Shown here: positions 27,079-42,000 of the stretch, in pieces
Numbering within the stretch: position 1 is the stretch's first letter
Layout of the letters: every line of letters starts with the position of its first letter
NCBI RefSeq assembly: GCF_021869535.1
Contig: NW_026262582.1
Span: forward strand, 56,866,851-56,930,850
From: Mytilus californianus
Lineage: Eukaryota > Mollusca > Bivalvia > Mytilida > Mytilidae
Length of the DNA stretch: 64,000 bases
Reading direction: 5' to 3'
Notes under the pieces: model-generated
Told to the model about the DNA's origin: nothing
What the model saw: the letters and a program-made list of their open reading frames with translations, nothing else
Databases searched by the model: none
Program-made: the position numbers and the translations under genes

Positions 27079-30000
27079 CAACGTCATACCAATATACGAC
27101 CAAAAAATTTTCAATTTTTGCGGTCGTATAAAAAAGGATTAAATAAATGTGGATAGTGTCCACATGTGGACACTGATGATGCCCCCGCTTGCATATCATA
27201 TAGTTATAAAGGGACATAACTGAAGAACGGTAAAAGTGACGCTACCCAAATTTGAACTTGATCTGAGTTTTGTGGTAATAAGCATTGTGTGTAAGTCTCA
27301 TAACATTTGGTTGAGGCTAACTTAAGTAGAGAACAGAAACTAAAAATTCAGCAATTTTTCTATTTGTAAACACGCATAACTCTAGAACGGTTGTGTATAA
27401 GTTTTACAACATTTGGTTGAGACAAACTAAAAAATTCAGCAATTTTTATGTTTATAAAGGGACATAACTCTAGAATGGTAAAAGTGTTGCCACCTAATTT
27501 CGTACTTAATCTGTATTATGTAGTAATAAGCATTGTGTATAAGTTTCATAACATTTGGTTGAGGCAAACTCAAGTTAGAGAACTGAAACAAAAAAATTGT
27601 ACTTGATCCTTACTGAGTTTTGTGGTAATGAATATTGTGTATAGGTTTCATAATGTTTGGCTGGGGAAAACTTCAGTTACAGAATGGAAACTAAAAAATT
27701 TTGCAATCTTTCTATTTATAAAGGGGCATAACTCAATAATGGTTAAAGTGACAATACCCAAATTCAACTTGATCTGTGTTTTATCAGTGGAAGTCAAAAT
27801 TAAACATTGCATTGTATAAAGCAATGACTGTAGTTGATTCAACTATAATCATGTTCAAAGGAAGATAACTCCAATTTTAAAAATATATTATATAAACTTG
27901 ATATTTAGAAGAAAATAAAAATTTAGCAATTTTTCCTTTTATAAAGGGGCATAACTCTAGATCGGTTAAAGTGACACCACCAAAATTCAAACTTGATCTG
28001 TGTTTTGTGGTAATAAGCATTGTGTATAAGTTTCATAACATTTGGTTGAGGCAAACTTAAGTAAGAGAACGGAAACTAAAAATTTTGCAATATTTCCTTT
28101 TATAAAGGGGCATAACTCTAGATCGGTTAGAGTGACGCCACCAAAATTCAAACTTGATCTGTGTTTTGTGGTAATAAGCATTGTGTATAAGTTTCATAAC
28201 ATTTGGTTGAGGCAAACTGAAGTTAGAGAACGGAAACCAATTTCGGGACGTACGTACGTACGTACGTACGTACAGACGGACAAGGGTAAAACTTAATGCC
28301 CCCTCCGCTACGGCGGGGGCATAAAAACAAAAACAAGTGGAAAATGGTGAATAAGAAACCCGATCTCAATAAATGACCGAAATTATTTCTCAAAAAATGG
28401 AGAATGTGTCCCCATGGACACAGATGATGCCCCCGCTTGCATATAACATTATAAAGGGACATAACTCAAAAACGATAAAAGTGACGCTACCCAAATTTGT
28501 ACTTGATCTGAGTTTTAAGGTAATAAGTATTATGTATAGGTTTCATAATGTTTGGTTGGGGCAAACTTAAGTTACAGAACGGAAACTAAAAATTTTGTAA
28601 TTTTTCCATTTATAAAGGGGCATAACTCTAGAACGGTTAGAGAAATGCTACCAAAATTCAAACTTGATCTGTATTTGGTGGTAATAAGCATTGTGTATAA
28701 GTTTCATAACATTTGGTTAAGGCAAACTTAAGTTAGAGAACGGAAACGAAAAATTCAGCAATATTTCCATTTGTAAAGGGGCATAACTCTAGAACAGTAA
28801 AAGTGACGCCACCAAAATTCAAACTTGATCTGTGTTTTGTGGTAATAAGCATTGTGTATAAGTTTCATAACATTTGGTTGAGGCAAACTTAAGTTAGAGA
28901 ACGGAAACCAATTTTGGGACGTACGTACGGACAAGGGTAAAACTTAATGCCCCCTCCGTTACAGCGGGGGCATAAAAATATGGCAACCTTCTACATATTA
29001 GACAGCCAGCAAAAACCACAAAATTATCTTATCATGCACTTAAGTACTTAAACTTTTGTACATTGCTTTTCTGAATTCGACAACTGGCCAGTTCAATTTG
29101 AAATCCACTTGAATCAATGTAAATTTATAAAGATGACCTGTTGTTGAAAAAAATACCCAATGGATGATTTTTTTCAGTGGTTTATGTTAGCTGTTATGTA
29201 TGTAAAAGGCCTAGGTTACCATAGCTAAGATGCAAGCCTACAAAAGATAGTGCATCATGTGCAATGATCTTCATGTAACAACTTCCCTGGTCTCAATCCA
29301 AAAACTGTCAAGCGATCTGGTAATCATATATATCATAATCAGTACCCCTGTCCAGGATTGTTCAAAATGTTTTAACTTCTTACAGCAGTGTACAGGTGAA
29401 ACTTAATACACATTTTCCGTTTTACAGGAAAATAATGTTATTTCATCTTAGATTTTATGTATAAAAAATTCCCAATTGGGATGAAAATTCCCCAATTTGA
29501 TGGTCAAGGGACCCATTTGAAAACACCTGGAATCATCCCTGCGTATGTAGTGGACTGAAACATGTGTGTTCTAATATATTGGTAAACAATACTTATCTAC
29601 TTAGGGATATGGTTTGGTTTTCAAATGAGCCATTTTATTGTTCCTCCCTTTGAACATATTGTCATGTACAAAATTAAACTTTTAAAAAACATTTGAACAA
29701 GTTCAATGTTACTAAAGTGTGTGTAAAATATTGAAATTTCTAAATTCTATAAACTTGTGTGTAAAGATTCTAACAGTCAACATCAAACAGCTTCTCACAA
29801 ATGAGATAAATCTAGGAATTGCCTGCTGTCAGCAAAAACTTTTTTTTGAGCAAACCTAACAAGCTAAACACAAATTTTTACTAGTTAGACTTGCTGTGTA
29901 TTGGACAAGTGGCTACACATGCTACAGTTTCTGACATAACTAGAAAACTGAAAAGTACTCTCTGAAACATGTTTATCACTTGTATGACAAAGTCTCTGAA

Positions 30001-33000
30001 GACACAAATATAACATGTGTATACAAATTAGATGTTTTCTGATGAAGAGTCATTTTGTTTTTGTTGTTAATGCTGAATAGCACCATATCTTTAAGATTGA
30101 TTACAGTACTTATGAATAGCCACTAACCTGGAGTCTGTTGTTGTGCAATTTGTCTTTTTATCACCTCCTGCAACTGATGTAATGTCTGCAATGCTGTTGA
30201 AAAAATATATATGCATTTAAGTCACCATGTTATATAGAGCTTGTTTCCCTAACCTGACATTTTTGACAAAAAAAAATATATTAGACAATCTAACAAGATT
30301 ATTTGGTGACAATAGGTGGTGGGTATATCTCCATTCAAATTTTTTTTTTGTGTACATGTCAGATTTTCTCAATCTGTTATGGTTTTCAAGATAAAAAACA
30401 ATTTATGCATTGTACCCTTATGTTCTATTTTTAGCCATGGTAGCCATGTTTGCTCAATGAACAGAAAAAGAAATCCACACAAACTTCGTAACATACACTA
30501 AGGATCATTCACCCAAAGTTTTGGTGAAATTCAGAGGAGATCTTTGAACTAGAGGCTTTAAAGAGCCCGCGTTCCACACCTAGGTGTATGTGCATATTCA
30601 CAATGGATACTCTCAAACATTGTGGACTAGAATAGAATTCATGAAAATAAACTGTTAACACAGAGATATGTCTCGCCTTTTTGTAATTTTGATAATGCAA
30701 ATGTTGAAAATAAATAGCAATACTTTAACATGTAAGTTATGCAAATATTTAAAGTCAATGAACAATGACTGAAGGAATATAGCTAAAAATCTCCATGGAA
30801 ATGAGATGTGTCAATGCTAATACAACTGCATACCAAATACCATTAACTTATCATAAGTTGTTCCCTTTAAACAAACCTAAACACAAACATTAACTTGTAA
30901 ACTCTGTAAAAGTTTCAGAGTCAATGAACTATATAATCTCCATGGATACGAGACTTGCAAATGCCAATTAATTTGCATACCAAATATCATTGACTTAACA
31001 TAAGCGATTCATCTTAAACTGATCTAATCACAAACTAATTCATGTAAACTAAGTCAATAGACAATGACTGAGGGGGGCAGTGCCAAATAATCTCAATGGA
31101 AATGAGATGTGCCATTGCTAATACAACTGCATACCAAATATTATTGACCTACCACTAGTGGTTCACCATAAACTAGACCTAATCACAAACTAATACACTG
31201 TTGACGCCACTGCTGGATGTCTCACTTTTTGACTCTGTCAAGGTGAGACAAAAATCTCTTATTTGATCTTGTATTGCTGATAATTTTTTCTGCTTAGTTT
31301 CCCTCTATCTTCTTAAATTTTTGCCAAAAAAACAAAAAGGGTAAACATTTGTCATTTAAGGGCAATCATTCCTATAGAGAGGCTACTAAAGATTTGGGCA
31401 AAATTTGACTTATTTGTAAATTTTGTCTTGCTGATCATTTTATTCCTGTTCATAGTTTCTCTCTATCTATTATAATTTTCAAAATAAAAGGCGAAAATAA
31501 AAAAAATTAGTAAAATTGGTCATTTAAGAACAATAACTCCAATAAGAAGTTGTCTGACAGTTTTGATGTAAAAGAACAATAGGTGGATCTCATCATTCTG
31601 AACATTTCTGCCAAGTCAGAATTGCTATTTCGAGGGGTTTTCAAGATAATAGACAAAACTTGCATTTTACACCTATGTTCTATTTTTAGCCACGTCGGGC
31701 ATGTTGTTTAAACTTAATACCCTAATAATGATTGCGGACAAGTTTGGTTAAATTTGGCCCAGTAGTTTCAGGTTTTTTGTAAAAGTTAACGGATGCCAAG
31801 TGATGAGAAATTTAAGCTCTGTGGGCCAGATGAGCTAAAAAATATATGACAGAAACAAATAAATGGGGAATGTGTCCATGGGACACAGGTGATGCCCCCA
31901 CTTGCATATAATGTTATAAATGGACATGACTCAAAAACGGTAGCTTACAAGTATTATCATCTGCATAAATTTATTATAAAATTCATAGCAACTTTAAAAA
32001 AAATTTAGTTCGAGTAACAATGATATTGACACAAAAATCAATACTCTTCTTTCCCTTCTTTACACCATCGATCTGTTGTTCCCTTTCAATCAAGCAACAG
32101 ATTCTCAAGTTACTATCCAGAAGAATGGTAAAACTAAATGTATATGCTCCTAAATTTTTTTTCAGGGAGCACAATAAATGAGGACATGTATCTACCTTTA
32201 TTTGTTAAGTCCTGATTGTTTTGGACACCACTGAGTTGTGTAATTAATTGTGGCAGAGCTGATATTAAAGGGCCTGAAGTACTAGTACTTGGTATCCTTG
32301 ACGACAGGTTAAGTGATCCAGGAGTGGTGACGGAGGCTGGCGTGGATACTGGTCCTAGCTGTGGGGTACCAGCACAACTAGACTGTCGAGAACTGGTAGG
32401 TGTACTACTGGGTGATATGTCCATATCCTCATGATGCTCTGAAATATAAAATATTTATCAAAAATGATTAAATTGGTAAATTGCTAATTGATATATAATC
32501 AATGCATTATACATATTAGGTTATTAAGTTGTCATTGTTACTTAAAAATCACATTTGCTGATATTAAGTGGTCACTGTGAAGCAGAGTGAATGCTCATTA
32601 TTGCAGGTATTAACACTCTGATTTTAAGTGAATCACTGTGGAACAGAGTGATTGCTAGTAATTATAATTGAAGGTGAAAACACACTGGTGTTAAATATAA
32701 GTGAAACAGCGTGTTTGCTCAGATATAAATTGTCCAGACGCCTTATAATCATTCTATCAAGGTTCTCATTAAGGAGCATGATTTTCTCTCCGGATGCTCA
32801 GTTAACGTTGGACACATCCTGTTATTAAACGCTAGCTGAATTCTGTATAAATCATCAAGATTCACCTTCAGCTGCCAAAAAAGTGTCCCAAAACATGATT
32901 GTTGTCAATATTTTTTTTATCAGAAAGTGACTTCCAAAAATAAATGATGCTATCATGATCATGTGACTGCCCTATGCTAATGGTATAAAATCGAAGAGAT

Positions 33001-36000
33001 CAAAATGTGTTTACAGTTAAGCATTGTGTGTTGAGTACATGTTTAACAGCAATACAGTTGTCACGGGAAGTTAAATAATTATCAAGTGTATTTAAACTGA
33101 TAATTAAGTTTTGTAACACACTGGAAATAATGTAAACGATTGTAGGTAAAGTATAAATAAGGGTAATATTTCTAATTCAATGCATTAGACAGAAGGAGAA
33201 TATATTGAAAATAAACTGAAACTTGAATTAAAATCATATGAAGTTGAACATGTTGAAAACAAATTGCAATATTTTCAATTTATACAAAACTCTATTACTT
33301 GTAAATTTCCATTGCTTGCATTTTCAGTGTGATAAATAAAACATGCAAAAACAGCACTTTTTCAATTTTGTGCATCCAAATAGCTTTTCTGAATTAGCCT
33401 TCATCAGGAATGGTCACACTCAAAACATTTTGAAAGCAATGGATCATGATAAACAAAACCAAAACATGTGAAGAGCAAAATGATCAAAAGGGACATAAAT
33501 GAAAGAAGAATGCATCTGTGGACACCAATGCCCCCCTCAAGCTTGCTTATATTACGTGGAAATACTTTTGAGAGCATTTGATGTCACTGCTTGTTCGAGT
33601 GAGGAAACGAAACAATTTGAAATTTTCCAAGTTATAACAAGGCATAACTCTTAAACAGTCATTGACTCACTGCCGAAATTTTAACTCTGTCAGCAAGTTT
33701 TGGTTTTTAGCATTGTGTATGAGGTTCATAAAATTTGCATTAGCAAACTTAAGCATGTTAAGTAAGAGTGTGGAAATGAAAAAAATCGCAATTTTCCAAG
33801 TTTTAAAGCACATTAACTCTACACGGTAAGTGACTCACTGCTCAAATTTGAACACTTTATTGGAGTTTTTGGTTCTTAGCATTGTGTATGAGTTTCATAA
33901 AATTAGCATGAGGCAAACTTAAGAGTGTGGAAAAGAAAAAATTTGCAATTATCCAAGTTATAGGTGTAATACCACCAAATCATAGTACGTCTTCAAAGCA
34001 CCATTCTTTTTCTATTTGGTGTTTCTATAAAATATTTTGAAACTTGAGGTTACATGGTTACTAAAGCTTGTAAACAGGAAAAAAAGGGGTGAACAATTTG
34101 ATTGGTTATATTCCAGTGATGGTTATTATCTTATATGCAATGAAATGTTATGTGAAATTTTGTCTGCAATATTGGACAGGATAAAACTTTACTCATGCCA
34201 AGTATTTCTTTATTTGAAACAAATAAAAATTCTGCACCGTCTTTTGAAAAGTGACAATGTAACAAAGACTAATAAGGGAAAATCAATGGTGGTATTACTC
34301 CTTATAACATGTATAAAGGGCAGTCAGGGGTAATACTTATAGAAGTGTATTTTATTTACTGGTACATGTAAATTATTTTAATGGTATAGTTATATCCCTT
34401 AGACATTCAGATTTTTTTTACTTATACATCCTTTTTTCTTGAATGTCTCTTGACTCCTTTGCTCTAATAGAGTGCTTAATTGTACATGTATGTCCTTTAC
34501 AAATGTCTTTACTAATCATATAAGTATATTTTCATGGGCAATGGAAATCTCTTGTCTGTTATCTTCAAAATACTGCTCATTTACAAGCCTCCAGGGAGCA
34601 CTATTTGAAGGCCTTGCTGCAGTTACTTAACATCTTTGCGCAATTTATTTCTTTGTTGAATTAGTGAGATGAAAGGTTGAATTCTAATTAAAAAATATTA
34701 GCAAACCAGAGAAAATTTGTTTCAAGCATGTTTCTACCTCCCAAAATTTGAGAATTTTAGGGTTTGTAAAATTTGGATGAGGAAAACTTGGTTGATAGTG
34801 TGGAAACGAAAAACGGGATGGATGGAAAGAAGGAAGGATGGTCAATTTATGTAAAACAATTAAAAGAAAACTAATGGCATGATTTATAGCACTTTATTAA
34901 TTTTGTGCTTCCGAAAAGCCAAGGATGTATACACATGAAGAGCTATATGTCCAAAAAGAGACCTTAATAAATAAACAGCTGCGCTATGAGCGCATGATAT
35001 GCCCGTCGTCTTGTGTGTGAATTTTTATGCAATAAGCATAAATAGTTTCTGACATACAGCGTGACATGCGAAAACCCCCCCTTTTTTTTACAAAATCTCT
35101 AAAATAAAATTTTGAATCAAAACCAAAAAGTATACAGATCTTTAGATTAATATAACTAAGAAGTGTGTAAAATTTTAAGCAATAATCATAAATCGTTTTT
35201 GAGATACGGCGCGACATGTGAAAACCCCCCTTTAAAAAAAAAAAAATCAATGTCTTAAAAATAAAATTTTGAATCAAAACCAAAAAGTATACAGATCTTT
35301 AGATTAATATAACTAAGAAGTGTGTAAAATTTTAAGCAATAATCATAAATCGTTTTTGAGATACGGCGCGACATGTGAAAAACCCCTCCCCCTTTTTTTA
35401 CAAAATACTCAATAACTCAAAAATAAAATTTTGAATCATCACCAAAAAGTATACAGATCTTAAGGTTATATAGCTAAGAAGTGTGTAAAGTTTTAAGCAA
35501 TAATCATAAACAGTTTTTGAGATACGGCGCGACATGTGAAAAACCCCTCCCCCTTTTTTAACAAAATACTCAATATCTCTAAAATAAAATTTTGAATCAT
35601 CACCAAAAAGTATACAGATCTTAAGATTAATATAACTAAGAAGTGTGTAAAGTTTTAAGCAATAATCATAAATTGTTTTTGAGATACGGCGCGACATGTG
35701 AAAAAAAAACACACACCTGTTTTAGTTACCAAGTCCTGTAACTCAAAAATTTTTAATCTTATTTTTACCAAAAAGTATACAGATCGTTTGACCATCATAA
35801 GAAACAACTATGTTAAGTTTCATGAAATTTGGATAAGTCATTCTCAAGTTACGATGCGACATGTTTACGCCGGACAGACAGACGGACGGAAAGACGGACA
35901 TTTGTATACCATAATACGTCCTGTCAAAAATTTGACGGGCGTATAAAAATAGCCAAATTCCTCGAAGGTCAATCTTTCTTGAGGGAGTTGGAACCTTAGA

Positions 36001-39000
36001 CTTAGTTTCTGAATTATTGAATTAATCAACAGCATTGCACTTTAAAGAACAGCATACCGATTTCCCCCTGCTTTGCACATATTTCATACATGTGTCATAT
36101 GGCCAAGAGCAATTAGTAAAAAAAAAATTCTTTTAACTTTTTTATAAATCTAACATGATTTACTCCTTAAAAAAGGAATTTAGAATTAAATTATAAGGAC
36201 TGACTGTAATATTTGTTCTGTCTATTCAAAATAACCTAAACTAGAGGCTCCCAAGAGCCTGTGTCGCTGTGATTCTACTTTGGTTTTGGAAATCATGTAA
36301 AAATAGACTAAAATCATAACAGATACCCTAATAATGATTGAGGCCAAATTTGGTTTAATATTGGCCCCGTAATTTAATCAAAAGCAGAAGACTTTTGTAA
36401 AGTTTACAGAAATTACCGATAAATTCATTGAAATTGTAGAAAATGACTTTATAAGGACAATGACAAATCAGCTACAAAGTAAAAACACTTGGTCAGCACC
36501 TCAAAAGAAACATTCATACCATGTTTGGTTTCAATCCATTAAGTGGTTTTCTAGAAGAACACATTTGTATATATTTCCCATAGGGTCCTTTCTTAAACTA
36601 AGTCCCCTGTTGGCAGCCATCTTGGTTGATGGATTTGCTACAAAGTAACAACACTTGGTCAGCACCTCATAAGGAACATTCATGCCATGTGTGTTTTCAT
36701 TCCATTCAGTGGTTCTTTAAAAGAAAACATTTGTATGTATTTCCCATAGGGTCCTATGTTAAACTAAGTCCCCGCTGGTGGCCATTTTGGATGATTGATC
36801 GCCTACATGTACAAAGTTACAACACTTGGTCAGCACCTCATAAGGAACATTCATGCCATGTATTATCATTCCATTTAGTGGTTCTCTAAAAGATGACATT
36901 TGTATGTATTTCCCATAGGGTCCTATGTTAACTAAGTCCCCCTCTGGCGGCCATCTTGGATGATGAATCGGCTTCAAAGTAACAAAACTTGGTCAACACC
37001 TCATAAGGAACATTCATGCCATGTTTGGTTTCATTCCATTAAGTGGTTCTCTAAAAGAAGACATTTGTATGTATTGTCCATAGGGTACTATGTTAAACGA
37101 AGACCCCCGCTGGCGGCCATCTTGGATGATGGATCACTACAAAGTAACAACACTTGGTCAGCACCTCATAAGGAACATTCATGCCATGTTTGGTTTCATT
37201 CCATTCAGTGATTCTCTAGAAGAAGTTCAAAATGTAATAAACTGCTTCGCTGAGCGCAGCTAGATACGCCCGCAGAGGTCCAACCCTGAACAGTTGGGGC
37301 AAAAATGGACACAATATTCAAGCTTGATTCAGGTCTGACTTTGGATTGTAATTAAATATTTGACATATTATAGGTTTCTGAATAAATGTAGTCAAAGAAC
37401 TTGAAATTGGTTATATGAATTGAATTTATATTCACTTAAAGATTTCTTGCTGTTGTGCAATACTTAGTATATCTGTTGTCAGACTATAAACAAATAAAGT
37501 TCAATTAATTCTCAATGTCATATTAGAAATTTATGAAAATAAAAAGGGAGCTTACATCAATAGATATTAACAATTCACCAAAGTTTCCTGAGAATTGGTG
37601 ACAGCATTTTGAGTTATTGCCCGAAAACTTGAAAATCACCCCTTTTTTAATGAATAAAACCCCATAACTCAGAAATGTAAAATGTAAAATTTATAAAATT
37701 CTAAAAGGAGCTTACATCAATACAAACAAACAATTCACCAAGGTTTCATAAGAATTGCTGAAAGCATTTTTGAGTTTTTGTCCGAAAACTGGAAAATCCC
37801 CCCTTTTTTTATGAATAAAACCCTGTAACTCGGAAACGTAAAATCTAAAATTTATAAAAATCGAAAGGGAGCTCATGTCAATAGATATAAACAATTCACC
37901 ACAATTTCTTGCAAGTTAGTGAAAGCATTCTTGACTTATTATCAGAAAACTAGAAAATCCCCCTTTTTTTAATGAATAAAACCCCATAACTCGGAAACAT
38001 GAAATCTAAATTTTATAAAAAACAAAAGGGAGCTCACGTCAATAGATATAAACAATTCACCAAAGTTTTATGCAAATTGGTGAAAGCATTTTTGAGTTAA
38101 TGTCCGACATGATGACGACGGACAACGGTATACCATAATACGTCCCATAAACGGGCGTATAAAAAGTTAACGACGACGACGGACTCCAAGTGACTAGAAA
38201 ACATCACTTGGCCCTTTGGGCCAGGTGAGCTAAAAAGCACACTTTAAAATAACCGGCAGAGCGGGTTATTCAGTGTGCACCACATTTTTGATCAGTTGCA
38301 ATTGGCTAACTCAAAAGATCAGTGCGATGCACAAAAACAACTAAATAAAAACAATAGACAGAATAGACACAAAGCAACGAAATAAGAGTACTCGCAGTTA
38401 CTGAAAGCTAGTTCAAAGCTAATAAAAACTAATTAATAAATTATGTTACCCAGACTAAAGTATCAATCAGTACACATCAAACAGATTTAGTGTTAAGACG
38501 TCATAAACAGTCTGACAAAGGCATGACCTTGTGCAATGCCAAAATATAATTACAAGTAAACAGTATTGACAGGATGTAAGATCATGAGTACTTAAAACTG
38601 TACATGTCATATATAGCAATATATATCTAGTGATGTTAATTTTTTTCAAGGGGACTTTTGAAGTTTTACCAGGACTGACAAATACCTTGCATTTGACTTG
38701 TCCAAGTTTCGAACAAAACCTTGTTAAATAAATGGGGAATGTGTCCATGGGACACAGATGATGCCCCAGCTTGCATATCATAATGAAGTTATAAAGGGAC
38801 ATAACTGAAGAAAAGTAAAAGTGATACTACCCAAATTTGTACTTGATCTGAGTTTTGTGGTAATAAGTATTGTGTATAAGTCTCATAACATTTGGTTGTG
38901 GCTAACTTAAGTTCGAGAACAGAAACGAAAAATTCAGCAAATTTTCCATTTGTAAATAGGCATAACTCAAGAACGGTAAAAGTGATACCACTAAAATTCA

Positions 39001-42000
39001 AACTTGATCTTTATTTTATGGTAATAAGCATTGCGTATAAGTTTCATAACATTTTGTTGAGGCAAACTAAAGTTAGAGAATGGAAATAAAAAAATCAGCA
39101 ATTTTTATGTTTATAAAGGGGCATAACTCAAGAAAGGAATAAGTGACCCCACCCAATTTCGAACTTGATCTGTATTTTGTAGTAATAAGTAGTGTGTATA
39201 AGTTTCATAACATTTGGTTGAGGCAAACTAAATTTAGAGGATGGAAACGAAAAATTCAGCAATTATTTTGTTTAGAAAGGGGCATAACTCAAGAACGGTA
39301 AAAGTGACGCCACCCAATTTCAAACTTGATCTGTATCTTATGGTAATGTGCATTGTGTATAAGTTTCATAACATTTGGTTGAGGCAAACTACAGTTAAAG
39401 AACGGAAACCAAATTTGGGACGTACGGATGGATGTACAGACGGACAAAGGTAAAACTTAATGCCCTCTCCGCTACGGCGGGGGCATAAAAAAACAAGGTT
39501 TGACTGTAATACAAATATTGTTGAACTACATAATGTATGAAAGCGACTGAAAAGCTGAAATGAGCATAAAAACCAAATGTAGTATTAGTGGACCTATTAC
39601 TTCTCATACATGTCAATAGCAGTTGAGGAACTGGTTTAAGGTCATCATATCAAGGAGGATCACTGAACCTTTAAAAGAGGTCATGGTCAGCATGGTCAGG
39701 TGATTCATTCAGAACATGTAGAACAAATATATATCAACCAATAAAGCAGCCTTATTACTTATAGTTATACTATAGCATTTGAGAAACTGACCAAGGTAAC
39801 AACAGTATTCCAGCTAGACCATTATCAGAGGACACACAACCACTCTGTGCCCTGATCCCATGTTATCTTGGTGCCCTGGCCTTTTGCACCGCTCCTTCCT
39901 TTTGATGACAACAATATTTAAAATAAAATGCTCCGCTGGGCGCAGCTGGATACGACCGCAGAGGTCGAACCCTGAACAGTTGGGGCAAGTATGGACACAA
40001 CATTCAAGCTTGATACAGCACTGAATTTTGATTGTGATTAAATATTTGACACAGCATAGGTTTCTGACACAGAATGAATGTGGTCTAAGAACTTAAACAT
40101 TTTTTAATTGACCTATTCAAACCATATCATTATTATTTGCTTTTATATGTAAATCAGAAATAACCAATTTAAAATGGAAAATTTTAAAGAAAAAAAAGGA
40201 AACCTCCCCCCCCCCCCAAATTTTTAGAACCCCCTTATGATTCATCACCCCCAAACTCAATCCCAGCCTTCCCTTTGTGCTATGGTTCCTTGCTGTACAA
40301 TTTCAGAGAGATCCATACACTTGAAAACAAGTTATTGTCTGGAAACTAGAAAAATGCTTGTTTTTTGGCCCCAAATTCCTAAATGTTTGAGGCAATTACC
40401 CCCAAACTCAAATCCAGCTTTCCCTTTGTGATATGGAACCTTGTAGTACAATTTCATAAAGATCCATACACTTAGGCACAAGTTATTGTCCTGAAACTAG
40501 AAAATAAGCTTGTTTTTTTTGCCCCTTTTTGGCCCCTAATTCCTAAAATTTTAAGGCAATTACCCCCAAAATCAATCCCAGCCTTCCCTTTGTGGTATGG
40601 TACCTTGCAGTACAATTTCAGAGAGATCCATACACGTGAACAAAAATTTTATAATCTGGAAACTAGAAAAAAGAGAGATCAATACACTAACACACAAGTT
40701 ATTGTCATGAAACTAGAAAAATGATTGTTTTTTTACCCTTTTTTGGCCCCTAATTCCTAAAATTTGGAGGCAATTACCCCCAAAATCATTCCCAGCATTC
40801 CCTTTGTGATATGAAACCTTGTGATACAATGTCAGAGAGATCCATACACTAACACACAAGTTATGTCTGGAAGTTACAATAAACTGCTTCGCTGAGTGCA
40901 GCTGAATACGCCCGCAGAGGTCCAACCCTGTACAGTTGGGGCAAAAATGGACACAATATTCAAACTTGATACAGGTCGGAATTTGGATTGTATTAAATAT
41001 TTGACATATTATAGGTTTCTGAATAAATGTAGTCACTTGAAATTGGTTATATGAATTGAATTTATATTCAATTAAAGATTTCTTGCTGTTGTGCAATACA
41101 CTGTGCTGTTGTGCAATACTTAGTAACTCTGTTGTTAGACTATAAACAAATAAAGTTCAATTAATTCTCAATGTCATATTAGAAATTTATGAAAATGTAA
41201 AGGGAGCTTACATCAATAGATATAAACAATTCACTAAAGTTTCATGAGAATTGCTGTCAGCATTTTTGAGTTATTGTCCGAAAACTGGAAAATCCCCCCT
41301 TTTTTAATTAATAAAACCCCATAACTCAGAAATGTAAAATGTAAAATTTATAAAATTCTCAACAGAGCTTTCATCAATAGATATAAACAATTCACCAAAG
41401 TTTCATACGAACTGCTGAAAGCAATTTTGATTTTTTGTCCGAAAACTGGAAAATCCCCCTTTTTTTATGAATGAAACCCTGTAACTCGGAAACGTAAAAT
41501 CTAAAATATAAAAAAATCGGAAGGGAGCTCATGTCAATAGATATTTAAACAATTCACCAAAGTTTTATGCAAATTGGTTAAAGCGTTTTTGAGTTAATGT
41601 CCGACATGTTGACGACAGACGGACAGACCGACAGAGGTATACCATAATACGTCCAGTAAACGAGCGTATAAAAATGCTTATTTTTGGCCCCTAATTCCTT
41701 AACTGTTGGTACCATAAACCCAAAAATCAATCCCAACCTTCCCTTTGTGGTATTGAACCTTATGGTAAAATTTCATAGAGATCCATTCACTTAAACTAAA
41801 GTTAAGAGTGCGAAAACCAATGTGTCTTCGGATGCCTACGCCAACGCCAGACAGCGACGACGACACCAACGTCATACCACTATAAGACAGCAAAATTTTT
41901 TTGCAGTTGTACAAAAATAGCTGTTTCATCGACTTGGTAAAAATTGAAAATTGTCGATGGCGAAAGTGACTGAAAGCAAGTATTGTGTACACCAGGGCAA

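Noticed and set aside
32216-32434. + strand 72-codon frame over WAC exon f
   Set aside because: It is a shadow of the exon on the opposite strand.
7041-38236. Calling the modular elements Helitrons
   Set aside because: 3' hairpins and CTAA endings in family A are suggestive, but other families end GTAT-AAAA, CAT-AAAA or ACTT-AATAA, and no consistent 5' TC is visible, so the class is left open.
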